Source of the DNA: Algoriphagus vanfongensis DSM 17529
GTDB lineage: Bacteria > Bacteroidota > Bacteroidia > Cytophagales > Cyclobacteriaceae
Reading direction: 5' to 3'
Length of the DNA stretch: 64,000 bases
NCBI RefSeq assembly: GCF_000429465.1
Contig: NZ_AUBX01000001.1
Location: 43,724 to 107,723, forward strand
Below are positions 1-8,610 of the stretch, piece after piece (positions within the stretch are counted from its first letter, which is position 1; each line of letters starts with the position of its first letter). The position numbers and the translations under genes were made by a program. Below the pieces are notes generated by a model, which searched no databases, was not told the DNA's origin, and worked only from the letters and a program-made list of their open reading frames with translations.

Positions 1-596
1 GCATAGGACTTATGAATTTGAACCAAGTCTATAAAGTCAAGATTTTTCAGAGTTCTGGAAAGGCTTGACACAATGATTTTTCTTGATTTCCCTAAATGTA
101 TCTCGGTATAGTTCCCATCTTGTTTGAGATAGTCTATTTCAGGAAGAACTATAAATTCACCGGTGACGCCACCTTTCGAATTGATGATTCTAAAATTCCA
201 ACGTTGTCCAGTTCGAGCACCTTCTCTTTTCCCCAATATTTCACTGGCCTTCCTCAATCCCTTTGAGAGTTGATCAAACCTAATCGGCTTTAGGATAAAG
301 TATGCAGCGTCTTGCTCATACCCAGAAACCGCGAACTCATTATAGGCAGAGCAAAATATGATAGGTATTCCTGTAGGCTTCAATCGCTCTGTGATTTCCA
401 AGCCTCCCATACCGGGCATCATAATATCCGTGATCAGAATATTGACTTCATTGTTCATAGCTCGTACCAACCCCTCATGCGCATCACTGGTAGCATAGCC
501 TACCTCAAAATCATCGAATTGAGCAATCAAATCAATCAGCTTGTTCAATGCAGACTGCTCATCATCAATAAGACCAATTTTTAATTTATCATCCAT
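1..596 (-). CDS. LytTR-family response regulator (3' end cut by window edge)
   Basis: This is a cytoplasmic response regulator that would be phosphorylated by the sensor encoded just upstream and bind DNA through a LytTR domain. Reading the minus strand from ATG at 596-594 gives an N-terminal receiver domain with the acidic pocket near residues 11-12, phospho-acceptor Asp57 in ITDIMMPG and the conserved Lys103 in ILKPI. From about residue 140 a LytTR start is visible (EIDYLKQDGNYTEIHL, then a serine-rich SSLSRTLKNL). About 198 codons lie inside the window and the C-terminus continues beyond position 1. The start codon overlaps the end of the sensor gene by 8 bases, so the pair is translationally coupled. 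The target genes cannot be told from this window. Confidence 0.9.
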   Translation of the reverse strand, partial: MDDKLKIGLIDDEQSALNKLIDLIAQFDDFEVGYATSDAHEGLVRAMNNEVNILITDIMMPGMGGLEITERLKPTGIPIIFCSAYNEFAVSGYEQDAAYFILKPIRFDQLSKGLRKASEILGKREGARTGQRWNFRIINSKGGVTGEFIVLPEIDYLKQDGNYTEIHLGKSRKIIVSSLSRTLKNLDFIDLVQIHKSY

Positions 597-1671
597 ACTC
601 AATCGTTAATAGCAATGAAAACTCATCTTCTGTAGAAGTATAAACCAATCTAAAATCCTCTCCGAAATAGAAATGCAAAACACGTATGACTGCCTTTATC
701 CCAAATCCTGAATTTTGCAATTCAAAATGAGACCCTTTAAGATTACTGATACTAAAACAAAGCAGCTCACTCCCGTCATTTTCTATTTCTTTAAATTCAA
801 ACCTCACCTGACAGGGAAATTTGTCATTGACATAGTCACCGTGCTTAAAAACATCAAACAACAAGGTGAGTAAAAGCATTTTTGGAAATGGAACCTCTGC
901 TATCCTACTCTCCGATACATCCTCACCAAAATGAAATTGCATTTTATCACCAAACCTGCATCGTTGACAATAAATGAATGCACGGATAGCCTGCAACTCA
1001 TCCAATAAGCTGTTTTCAAGTTTGGTATCTTTATAGCTATAGGACAGCACCATCGAAAACTGTTCGATCTCATTGAAAAGTGAACCGGGTCCCACTTTGG
1101 ATTTTGACAAAATTTCATTCATCATATTCAGTACAAAGTGCGGCCCTAGTTGAATTGATTTATGCAGAACATTCATTTGCTCCAAATCCACTTCCATTTT
1201 TCTAGTATAGCTAAGCAGGATATGGTAAGCCATAGGTATCCAAATCATCAAGGTTAGGCCCTGAAATTGGAAAACCCTCAACAGCTCCATCCAAACCACT
1301 CTAAAAGAAACCATCCCGAGATCCCCTGAAAAAATGATCAAGAACTTAATGAGAGTGATTCCAGCTACCAAAAAAAGAATCCACAAAACATCTCTCACCT
1401 TCCCCTTCATCAGAATTCTGGGAAGCAGGAAATAATACATGATGTAAGAAAGTGCAAATCCTAAGACCAGATTGACTAAGGCGTATGTCAGGTCAAAATG
1501 AATACTGGCAATAATGACTGTCAGAAAATCCAGGATCGCATACAGAAGCCAAACAGTCAACAAGACTCTATCTGGATACTTGAAAATCCTATCCAACATG
1601 CCATTAAACAAACTCATACTGTTGTTTGTAATGGAATTTTGAATCCTTTCCTTTAATCCGATAGCTTTCAT
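589..1671 (-). CDS. LytS/YehU-like sensor histidine kinase with degenerate ATP-binding box
   Basis: This is a 360-residue membrane sensor paired with the LytTR regulator it overlaps. Four hydrophobic segments lie at about residues 36-58, 62-85, 95-116 and 136-154. The His_kinase box follows with His178 in GPHFVLN, where the usual form is NPHFLFN. The C-terminal half has an ATPase-like fold with a SGFGIKAVIRVL segment. It is unusual in the N-box: where the family has V-E-N-A-x-K-H-G the protein reads L-F-D-V-F-K-H-G, so the usual Glu and Asn are Phe272 and Asp273. It may signal weakly or act mainly as a phosphatase; that is inference. The family assignment rests on the PHF-LN motif, the four membrane segments and the LytTR partner. 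Confidence 0.85.
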   Translation of the reverse strand: MKAIGLKERIQNSITNNSMSLFNGMLDRIFKYPDRVLLTVWLLYAILDFLTVIIASIHFDLTYALVNLVLGFALSYIMYYFLLPRILMKGKVRDVLWILFLVAGITLIKFLIIFSGDLGMVSFRVVWMELLRVFQFQGLTLMIWIPMAYHILLSYTRKMEVDLEQMNVLHKSIQLGPHFVLNMMNEILSKSKVGPGSLFNEIEQFSMVLSYSYKDTKLENSLLDELQAIRAFIYCQRCRFGDKMQFHFGEDVSESRIAEVPFPKMLLLTLLFDVFKHGDYVNDKFPCQVRFEFKEIENDGSELLCFSISNLKGSHFELQNSGFGIKAVIRVLHFYFGEDFRLVYTSTEDEFSLLLTIEYG

Positions 1672-1743
1672 AAAATCAAACCTTTCAGAACATGATAGAA
1701 AAAAAAGATCTTGAGCATTTATGCTTCAAAACCGAACAAGTAA

Positions 1744-2001
1744 AAACGAAGCGCTTGTTGTCCACCAAAGACAACACTAAAAACAAGACAGCAAGCATTT
1801 TCAGGGAATGCTATACTACAATCACTACACTTTCAGAGACGTGTTGATCAGATTGATGAAGCATCCATTCAGCAGGAATTAATCTTCCAGCGCCCTTACT
1901 CTGGCAATTCTAAAGCTAAATTCCGGATCGACATTCCGGAGGGAAAACCCCAATTTGAAGCGGACTTATCTCCTCAGAAAGTCCGCTTTTTGATTGATTA
2001 G
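1744..2001 (+). pseudogene. Possible 3' remnant of an unknown gene (open frame without start)
   Basis: An 85-codon open stretch runs from a TAA at 1741 to TAG at 1999-2001 and contains no ATG. Its last 55 residues read like real protein (mixed polar and hydrophobic, e.g. FRIDIPEGKPQFEADLSP), while the first 20 are low-complexity. The stop lies directly beside a strong hairpin, as at a true gene end. I do not recognise the family. It could be a truncated gene tail or chance. Confidence 0.2.
1958..1988. terminator. 10-bp perfect hairpin followed by T-run
   Basis: AAGCGGACTT (1958-1967) pairs perfectly with AAGTCCGCTT (1979-1988) around an 11-nt loop and is followed on the plus strand by a T-rich run. 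It sits just beyond the stop codon of the minus-strand gene ending at 1998 and overlaps the end of the plus-strand open frame. It could end transcription from either side; the T-run favours plus-strand use. Confidence 0.6.
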
Positions 2002-2258
2002 GATTTTTCTTCCAGAGAAGTCTTCACCTCATTGACAGGAATCCCGTGGAAGTCAGCATACTCTTGGATAGTCACAAGCTGATGCTTTGTTTTTCCGTAA
2101 TGCTCCTTCACTTGCTTAATTACACTATAAGCATACGATCTACTCCTTCCGGTAAAAACCATGATATCCTGAGCATAAATCACAAAGCGATTTTTAGGCT
2201 TCATTTTATGTTCAGCTTTAAATTCAGGGCACTTTAACTTTGTACAGCAATTGCCCAT
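1998..2258 (-). CDS. Small HTH-like protein of unknown function
   Basis: This is an 86-residue basic protein. The N-terminus holds a Cys pair and another Cys (GNCCTKLKC). The middle part (about residues 31-55, DIMVFTGRSRSYAYSVIKQV) looks like a helix-turn-helix with a serine/tyrosine-rich recognition helix, followed by a HQLVTIQEYADFHGI segment that reads like a second short helical unit. Similar short DNA-binding-type proteins are common in Bacteroidota, but I do not know a function. No partner gene is adjacent: the next plus-strand gene is divergent 270 bases away. The start at 2258 gives the Cys motif; the Met at residue 19 is an alternative. Confidence 0.6.
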   Translation of the reverse strand: MGNCCTKLKCPEFKAEHKMKPKNRFVIYAQDIMVFTGRSRSYAYSVIKQVKEHYGKTKHQLVTIQEYADFHGIPVNEVKTSLEEKS

Positions 2259-2528
2259 TTTTAGAAATCAGGTTACTATTTTGCCTTTATTAACCCTCAC
2301 CTAATATAATAATTAAGACTGTATATCAATGATTTACACCTAATCAATCATTAGTTATTTGACAAATATCAAATTCTAAAAAAGGTAGATTTCCTCAAAA
2401 AAATCTTTTCAAAAACAGTCCTCATATCACTACCGCTGTTGTTCACAATTACCCTGTCGATGATCATTTAATTTTGGAAAAAAGATCAATTGTTCCTGAC
2501 ATTGGCTTAAGATAAATGTGATGGAGAT

Positions 2529-2984
2529 ATGCAGGGACTCGACCGAGTAATTTCAACAATTCTAATCGTACTATTTGCCTACACAGGCTTAGACAAGCTC
2601 ATTGATTTCGAAGAGAGCCGAAAGGCATTTCATAACCAGACTTTTCCTGCAGAACTGGCAGAGGCACTCGCCTATGCTGTCCCCATTACTGAGTTATTCA
2701 TCGCTTTGCTCCTACTCTTTTCAGTCACTAGATGGTGGGGATTTCTCTCAAGCATCCTCCTTCTCACTGTCTTTACTACTTATGTAGGATTGATTTGGGT
2801 GGGAGCTTTCCCCAGAGTTCCTTGTAACTGTGCCGGTATCCTGGAAAGTCTTGGCTGGTCAGCACATTTCATTCTCAATTCAGTATGTATTCTCCTAGCA
2901 ATTGGCGGCTTGATAGTGACAGACCCATCTCAGAATAAACAAAAAAGGGGCGGTACCCCTCTACGAGACCGCCCACCTGCTTAA
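2529..2984 (+). CDS. MauE/DoxX-like redox-associated membrane protein
   Basis: This is a 151-residue inner-membrane protein with four predicted helices (about residues 5-22, 46-66, 69-91 and 107-128) and a VPCNCAG segment after helix 3, the cysteine-bearing motif of MauE-type proteins. MauE proteins support disulfide or redox maturation of exported proteins. GGAG lies a few bases upstream of ATG 2529. The next plus-strand gene encodes a small exported Cys-containing peptide, which fits a maturation partner; that link is inferred. The last 13 codons contain a perfect 7-bp hairpin (2948-2954 with 2968-2974) that gives a charged tail (KRGGTPLRDRPP), so the tail may be read-through over a former terminator or repeat. 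Confidence 0.8.
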   Translation: MQGLDRVISTILIVLFAYTGLDKLIDFEESRKAFHNQTFPAELAEALAYAVPITELFIALLLLFSVTRWWGFLSSILLLTVFTTYVGLIWVGAFPRVPCNCAGILESLGWSAHFILNSVCILLAIGGLIVTDPSQNKQKRGGTPLRDRPPA

Positions 2985-3386
2985 TCCTGCAATTACCAGT
3001 TGCATTAAAAAGTGTGTAAAGAATTTTAAAGTCTATAAATCAACCAAATAACGCTTCTCAAATTCTTCTTTAATCAAATTTAAGTCAATCCCATGAGACT
3101 TCATTGAAAAAGTCTAACAGATTAACCAAGAGGAAAAAACAGGAAGAAAAAATGTGAAAACTGGGGCAGAGAAAGGCAAAACTCCGCCCCAAAAAATGAA
3201 CATTAAAAAATGCTTTAGATCATCATTAGCAACATCAACAAATTTCGTCGCTCCACAGGACAGTAGATTTTGGAGCACTATCCTGATCTGGCGAATACAG
3301 GGAGAAGCCGAAAACCCTTGACAGAGTAGGCAAACAACCACAAACGGTTTTCCTGTTTTTGATCGGTTAAAAAACAGGGCAATACA
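2985..3386 (+). other. Spacer between MauE-like and DUF6520-like genes with a G/C-rich hairpin
   Basis: This 402-base region holds no convincing gene. An inverted repeat TGGGGCAGAG (3162-3171) / CTCCGCCCCA (3182-3191) forms a 9-of-10 bp stem with a 10-nt loop, flanked by A-runs on both sides. It lies about 200 bases upstream of the next ATG and could be a leader structure or a weak terminator. A 41-codon frame at 3196-3321 is too weak to call. Confidence 0.5.
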
Positions 3387-3674
3387 ATGAACAAACTATT
3401 TAAAATACTCCCAGCACTTGGAATGGTGCTGGCCGCAACTATGGCCATGGCCATGAATTTCGCAGACAATCCTACCGAGCGGTATGCAGAAGATCCAGCT
3501 CCGGGAACTGAAGTCTGGTACGATCTGACCGACATCACCCCTGGGCCATCCACCTACCAGTGTGATGAAGAAGTGGATCAAACCTGCTCCCACATGGATC
3601 CCAATTTCTCTAGCAGTGAAGTAGAAGAAGGAGAATTCATCAAGAATGGATCACTTCCTTTGGCAACGCTGTAA
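3387..3674 (+). CDS. DUF6520-like small secreted protein
   Basis: This is a 95-residue precursor with a clear Sec signal peptide (lysine at positions 3 and 6, hydrophobic core LPALGMVLAATMAMA, cleavage near residue 22-24). The mature part is acidic, about 70 residues, with one Cys pair (TYQCDEEVDQTCSHMD) spaced seven residues apart and a WYDLTDITPGPS segment. Size, layout and the neighbouring MauE-like gene match the short DUF6520-type proteins of Bacteroidota, which have no known function. It would be exported to the periplasm or surface, where the two cysteines could form a disulfide. It is followed by a strong terminator and meets the SusC/SusD operon tail to tail. The family call is from memory of the pattern. 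Confidence 0.65.
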   Translation: MNKLFKILPALGMVLAATMAMAMNFADNPTERYAEDPAPGTEVWYDLTDITPGPSTYQCDEEVDQTCSHMDPNFSSSEVEEGEFIKNGSLPLATL

Positions 3675-3692
3675 GTTAATTGGCTTAATATT

Positions 3693-3717
3693 CGGGGCTC
3701 CCTTTTCGGGAACCCCG
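3693..3717. terminator. Intrinsic terminator between convergent genes
   Basis: CGGGGCTCCC (3693-3702) pairs with GGGAACCCCG (3708-3717), with one mismatch and a TTTTC loop, followed by TTTGTCTT. It lies 18 bases after the DUF6520-like stop and 35 bases from the end of the convergent SusD gene, so it could serve both. Confidence 0.8.
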
Positions 3718-3752
3718 TTTGTCTTGATCAAGGCAGCCTCCCCGACTAGCAT

Positions 3753-5117
3753 TCATCGCACATTCTGCTGCATGGGGTTCAGATTGATTTCTGCAGGAGG
3801 AATCAGAAAGGTATATCTTGTGTCCCCTGGAGGTAAGGTAGGTTTCTGATTGTTGTACTTTCTTTCCAGCGTCATTGCAAATTCCTCTTCCTGATTCAGC
3901 CTTTTCAGATCGAGCCATCGGAGTCCTCTATAGACCAATTCCTTTCTCCTCTCTTCTAAAATCCTTTCCAATAGATTTCTCCCTGTTAAATTCTCCCCCC
4001 AACTGAAATTGACATCCAATCTATTTTCCAAAAGGTACCTCAACCCATCATTTGCCAGATCTTCCTTCCCTATTCTAGCTGCTGATTCAGCCATATTCAA
4101 CCAAACCTCATCTACGGCAATACCTCCAAAGTGATAAAAATCTCCTGTGTAGTTTCCTCTGAAATTATATAACCCTTCTTCATTTGCAGGAAGTAAAAAA
4201 TACTCTCTTCGAAGGTCCGTGCTATCATAGAGTGATACCAAATCAGGATTGACAAAACAATCCCCATTGCCAGTAAACCGGCTACTCAAATGTTTCTGGT
4301 AAAAAATCACCTCTGGATGAAATACCTCAAAAGAATATGGAAGATCTGAGTCCAATGACTTGAAATCCATCAATTCACCTCCTAATTCAAGCGCTTTTTC
4401 GCTGTATTCAAAAGCTAGCTCATACTCCTGCATCATCAGGTAAACCCTTCCCAACATCGCCAAAGCTGCCCATTGAGAAGGCCGCGTAGGTATTTCTGAT
4501 TGAATAGGTAACAACTCCGCTCCTATTTCTAAATCAGAGATAATCTGAGAAAAGGACTCCTTCATAGTAGATCTCCCCACCTTTACATTGATATCAGAGG
4601 TCAATCGAATGGGAACTCCCAATTGATCTTCTCTGGCCGGGTCATAGGCTTCACTGAAATGCATCAGTACTTCAAAATGTCCCATGCCACGAAAGAAACG
4701 GGCTGATGCTTCAAGCTCAGCTATACGGGATTTTTCAAGTTCATTGGCAGGATCATATTCCCTAAGACCATCCAATACCACATTGGCATATATTATCTTT
4801 TCATAGGCCCCTGCAAAACCAGCATCCCAAGCATCAGGCATATAGGTTTCCTTTTCCCATAAGTAATAGGCCTGCTGACTGAAACTAAGTCTGGAAAGCA
4901 GGTTTTCCCCGAAATACACATCATCCGAACTGATCAAACCCAGGTTTAGGTAATTATTCATGGTGCTCCCTTCGGCATCCAAGAGCTGTTGATAATCATC
5001 CAGCGTGGTCAGGATGACCAAGTTCTTATTGGGCTTACTGTCCAGAAATTCTGAACAGGACTGAAGTAGGACGAGCATTGCCAGCCCCAACAGTTTTATG
5101 TTTTTCTTAAGTATCAT
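3753..5117 (-). CDS. RagB/SusD-family outer-membrane lipoprotein
   Basis: This is a 454-residue surface lipoprotein that caps a SusC transporter and captures substrate. The signal peptide ends in a lipobox (LLQSC, Cys21) followed by SEFLDSKPNKN, the standard SusD N-terminus. TPR-like helices follow, including GRVYLMMQEYELAFEYSEKAL, and the C-terminal end carries ERRKELVYRGLRWLDLKRLN, a hallmark of RagB/SusD proteins. It is slightly shorter than carbohydrate SusDs (about 500-550 residues). It is the last gene of the minus-strand TlpA-SusC-SusD operon, but lies 264 bases from SusC with no recognisable gene between. Because the operon also contains a TlpA-like protein and faces a MauE/DUF6520 pair, a peptide or redox-linked ligand is as likely as a glycan; this is inference. 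Confidence 0.92.
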   Translation of the reverse strand: MILKKNIKLLGLAMLVLLQSCSEFLDSKPNKNLVILTTLDDYQQLLDAEGSTMNNYLNLGLISSDDVYFGENLLSRLSFSQQAYYLWEKETYMPDAWDAGFAGAYEKIIYANVVLDGLREYDPANELEKSRIAELEASARFFRGMGHFEVLMHFSEAYDPAREDQLGVPIRLTSDINVKVGRSTMKESFSQIISDLEIGAELLPIQSEIPTRPSQWAALAMLGRVYLMMQEYELAFEYSEKALELGGELMDFKSLDSDLPYSFEVFHPEVIFYQKHLSSRFTGNGDCFVNPDLVSLYDSTDLRREYFLLPANEEGLYNFRGNYTGDFYHFGGIAVDEVWLNMAESAARIGKEDLANDGLRYLLENRLDVNFSWGENLTGRNLLERILEERRKELVYRGLRWLDLKRLNQEEEFAMTLERKYNNQKPTLPPGDTRYTFLIPPAEINLNPMQQNVR

Positions 5118-5381
5118 TTTACAAGTGTTTTTTTATTAACTGCTTATCTGCTTGTATTTCTTTATCCAATTTGCTTTGCTAATCAATACCGAGGTTCGAT
5201 AAACGAAGCAGGACTAGGTTTGATCCAAATCTCACTACTGCTCTTCGGTCCTCGAATAGTCTTAAGAAGACAGAAAGCGGATAGACATATCTTATTTAGG
5301 ATTGGTGAGAAAGGAAATTGAGCCATTTCAAGAGGGAAAAACTACCTCACCTTCATAGTCAATTTCCTTTCACCTTCAACA

Positions 5382-8300
5382 TCAGAACCTGGCCCGGAAA
5401 CCCATAGAAAAGGAGAACAGACTAGGTTGAACCAAATAATCAGGATCTTTGACCTCCTTGCTGCTCTTCCAGAGAATTCCCAGATTATTGAGGTATACAT
5501 AGGTCTCTACATGACCTGCCCGATTCGCTTTTCCAAATGCCTTGTCCCATGACTTGGAGAGTCTCAAATCCTGAAAACGGATATGGTCCCCTTTGGACAC
5601 GGTAGCAGCACTACTCAAGTAAAACTGGGAGCGATAGGCATCTACCTGCCCCGGATCTGAAGGAATATTGGTGGACTGTTCATCTCCCGGTTCTCTCCAT
5701 CTGCTCTCATAGTCTGCATGTGTTATTTCCCCCCTGTTAAGGTCATCATAGTTCACTGATGGCCTTCTGAAATAATAGCCCAGTCTATAGGAGATATTGG
5801 CTGAAAGATTCCAGCCCTTATAACTGAAACTATTTCTTAGAGCTCCAAATCGGGTCGGTCTGCCGCTGCCATGGTATTGGATTGTTTCTTGGGTTGCCTC
5901 AGAGTAAATAGTACCATAATCCCGGCTCGGTTCTCCATCCACAATTCCCAAAGGAGCTCCATCAGCCGGATCCAGACCGGCAAATGGAAAACTGTAAATG
6001 GAATACAGAGGCCTACCAATCGCCGGGGTAGGCAGCGAAGGACTATAATTGATCAACTGCGTGGCGGAGGGATCATTTTCGACTTCTGTCACCTCCTCCT
6101 GAAGCAAACTCAAAAAGAAACTGGTATTCCATTGAAACTCCCCATTCAGGTTTCTGGAATTGATCACAAAATCCCATCCTTTGGTACGGGTAGAAGCATA
6201 ATTTAAGGTAGCATCTGAAAAACCAGAAGAAATAAACAGCGGGATCGGGGCCAACAAATCCAAGCCCTGCTTTTGATAGTAGTCCAGAGATCCACCGATT
6301 CTTCCCTCCCACAGTTCAAAGTCTAATCCTGTGTTAACTATTTTGATCCGCTCCCATTTTAGTTCTGGATTAGGTGGAGTTCTCAAGCTCAAGTAGGGCA
6401 AGCGGGTCAATAGATTCTGTGCACCGGCATAGCTGGTGGCGGTAGTTACGGCAGTGACATTGGAATTGGTATTTCCGTTATAGCCATAACTCAAGCGGAG
6501 CTTTAGAAAACTGACTATCTCCGACTTTAAAAACTCCTCTTGAGAAGCAATCCAGCCCAATCCGGCTGACCAAAGCGGGACGGATTTCTGATTGGTGTTT
6601 ACTCCAAACAGATTGGAGGCATCACGCCGAAGACTTCCATTGAATAGGTATTTATCCTTGTAGGAATAGCCCACATTTCCAAAGGCAGAGACAAAGCGAT
6701 TGACTCCTCCCCCGAATTCTTCGGTAAAAGGGATATTCTGAAGTCGCTGGGTACCCAGATTGACAAAACGGGTCAGATAATCTACCGGAAGTGAGGTACC
6801 GTTATCTTCATCATATCCATAGGATGTATTCCCATAATTCTCCGTCTGAAAATCCTTTAACTCTCCTCCAATAAATGCATCTACTCTATGATCAGCCCAG
6901 GTCCGATTAAAATTTAGTCTGGTTCTAAAGCTATGGCTGTAAGCAGTTGAATATCTCTGATCCAGGATACTTCCCATAGGAACCGGAAAGCTCAAAGAAC
7001 CGTCCTCCCCTACTTGGGTCAGGGAATTGATCAGGTTTCGGGCATTGTAAGAGGAAAGAGGATCCAAGGACCTGACTGCTCCCTGAGAATTCCAATATTG
7101 ATAATTGGCAGTCCAGCTTAGACTCTCACTTATATCATAATTCAGACCCAGGTTTAATCTGAGTTCATTTCGGGTGGATTGTGTATGACTGAGCCCGATC
7201 TCATTCAAAGGGACATAACTCCAAGGCAAGGCAACTACATCAGCCATCGAATTTTTGAATCTTACTGAGAAATCCCGGTACACCTCCAAAGGATTTCCCG
7301 ATTCATCAGCCAGCCCTTCATAGGGAAATAGTCCTGCCACATTTGGCGTGCCCTCAAAGGTTTCTGATTTAATTCCGTAAATCCCCGTCTGCACCTGTAG
7401 CTTCTCCTTTAAAAACTTCCATTCCTGATTCAGGGAAAGGGTAATTCTGCTAAGATCTGATGCTATTCCGGTATTCAAGTTCTTATCCCACCCCACACTC
7501 AGTTGATACGTGTTTCTCTTGGCTCCCCCGGACAATTGCAAGGCATATTGCTGATGTACGGCAGTGCGTTGCAGGTACTTTTCTTGGTCCAGTCTGAGAT
7601 CAGTTGTTCTGTAACGACTAATTCCGGCATCCAATTGCTCCTGACTGATATCACCTTGATCAAACGCATATAGGAGTTCTGCCAATGGCGCAACTACAGG
7701 ATTTCTCCGGTTTCCGATCAGGGAATTGTAATAGCCCTCCTCATACAATTCCAATTGCTTATCCACCAAAGATGAAATAGCCATGGTGGGATAATGGAAA
7801 GGATCAGGTTTGGGCTGAAAACTCAGGTTTCCAGTCAGACTCACCTGCATCGGTCGCTCATACGCACCTCGCTTGGTGGTAATCACAATAACACCGTTTC
7901 CAGCCCTTGCTCCCCAAATAGAGGCAGCAGCTGCATCTTTCAGTACCGTAATGCTCTCCACATCATTGGGGTTGATTCCGGAGATCGGACCATCATAGGC
8001 CAGATTGTCCACTACTATCAGCGGTTGACTATCGGAAAGCAAAGTGGCTGTACCACGAATGGAAATACTTTCTCCGGGTTCTGCACCTGAAAGATCCCGG
8101 TTAAAAATCAATCCCGGGGTCACATCTTCCAATCGGTCTATCAGATTAGTGGAAACCCTTCGTTCCACCAGCTCCTGATTGATTCCCGAGAAAGAACCGG
8201 TGGTTCTGGACAGGGGAAGTTCGCTGAATCCAGTAGAAACCACCGTCACCTCCTGAAGGCTCAGATCCTCCTGTGATAGCATCACTTCCAATCGGCTCTG

Positions 8301-8594
8301 TCCGGCTGGGACTTTCAGCTCCAAAGATCGGTAACCAATGTAACTGATCACCAAATCCACCTCGCCTTGGGGAACCTGAAAGGAAAACCTTCCTTCTTCA
8401 TCTGTGACGGTTCCATAAACCGTTCCTTTGACCAATAGATTCACTCCTGGCAAAGGATAAGAATCCAGTTGATCCATAACCATACCTTCCAGAATCCTGG
8501 AGGCATTCTGTGCCTGCACCATCCCTACTACTAGTAGCAAGGAGAACAGCAACACAATAGATTTCTTCATTTTTATCAAGTTCATGTCTTTCAT
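5382..8594 (-). CDS. SusC/RagA-family TonB-dependent transporter
   Basis: This is a 1070-residue outer-membrane importer. After a signal peptide it has a carboxypeptidase-like beta domain (about 32-112, ILEGMVMDQLDSYPLPGVNL), then the plug with SIRGTATL and ESITVLKDAAAASIWGARAG (about 135-240), and a long beta-barrel ending in an aromatic residue (GFRARF). There is no N-terminal STN domain, so unlike the second SusC in this window it is not built for anti-sigma signalling. The start at 8594 gives MKDMNLIKMKK; the Met at residue 9 (8570) is an equally good start. It lies 16 bases after the TlpA-like gene, clearly co-transcribed, and its SusD partner follows. Confidence 0.95.
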   Translation of the reverse strand: MKDMNLIKMKKSIVLLFSLLLVVGMVQAQNASRILEGMVMDQLDSYPLPGVNLLVKGTVYGTVTDEEGRFSFQVPQGEVDLVISYIGYRSLELKVPAGQSRLEVMLSQEDLSLQEVTVVSTGFSELPLSRTTGSFSGINQELVERRVSTNLIDRLEDVTPGLIFNRDLSGAEPGESISIRGTATLLSDSQPLIVVDNLAYDGPISGINPNDVESITVLKDAAAASIWGARAGNGVIVITTKRGAYERPMQVSLTGNLSFQPKPDPFHYPTMAISSLVDKQLELYEEGYYNSLIGNRRNPVVAPLAELLYAFDQGDISQEQLDAGISRYRTTDLRLDQEKYLQRTAVHQQYALQLSGGAKRNTYQLSVGWDKNLNTGIASDLSRITLSLNQEWKFLKEKLQVQTGIYGIKSETFEGTPNVAGLFPYEGLADESGNPLEVYRDFSVRFKNSMADVVALPWSYVPLNEIGLSHTQSTRNELRLNLGLNYDISESLSWTANYQYWNSQGAVRSLDPLSSYNARNLINSLTQVGEDGSLSFPVPMGSILDQRYSTAYSHSFRTRLNFNRTWADHRVDAFIGGELKDFQTENYGNTSYGYDEDNGTSLPVDYLTRFVNLGTQRLQNIPFTEEFGGGVNRFVSAFGNVGYSYKDKYLFNGSLRRDASNLFGVNTNQKSVPLWSAGLGWIASQEEFLKSEIVSFLKLRLSYGYNGNTNSNVTAVTTATSYAGAQNLLTRLPYLSLRTPPNPELKWERIKIVNTGLDFELWEGRIGGSLDYYQKQGLDLLAPIPLFISSGFSDATLNYASTRTKGWDFVINSRNLNGEFQWNTSFFLSLLQEEVTEVENDPSATQLINYSPSLPTPAIGRPLYSIYSFPFAGLDPADGAPLGIVDGEPSRDYGTIYSEATQETIQYHGSGRPTRFGALRNSFSYKGWNLSANISYRLGYYFRRPSVNYDDLNRGEITHADYESRWREPGDEQSTNIPSDPGQVDAYRSQFYLSSAATVSKGDHIRFQDLRLSKSWDKAFGKANRAGHVETYVYLNNLGILWKSSKEVKDPDYLVQPSLFSFSMGFRARF

Positions 8595-8610
8595 TGTTGA
8601 TTGAGTCGGA

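Noticed and set aside
3196..3321. A 41-codon plus-strand frame between the MauE-like and DUF6520-like genes
   Set aside because: No signal peptide, no repeat of the DUF6520 pattern, and composition like chance; the hairpin just before it does not help.
5118..5381. A short minus-strand frame in the SusC-SusD gap that looked like a SusC tail copy
   Set aside because: Only a few residues (KSSSE) resemble the SusC C-terminus; there is no convincing alignment over more than 20 bases.
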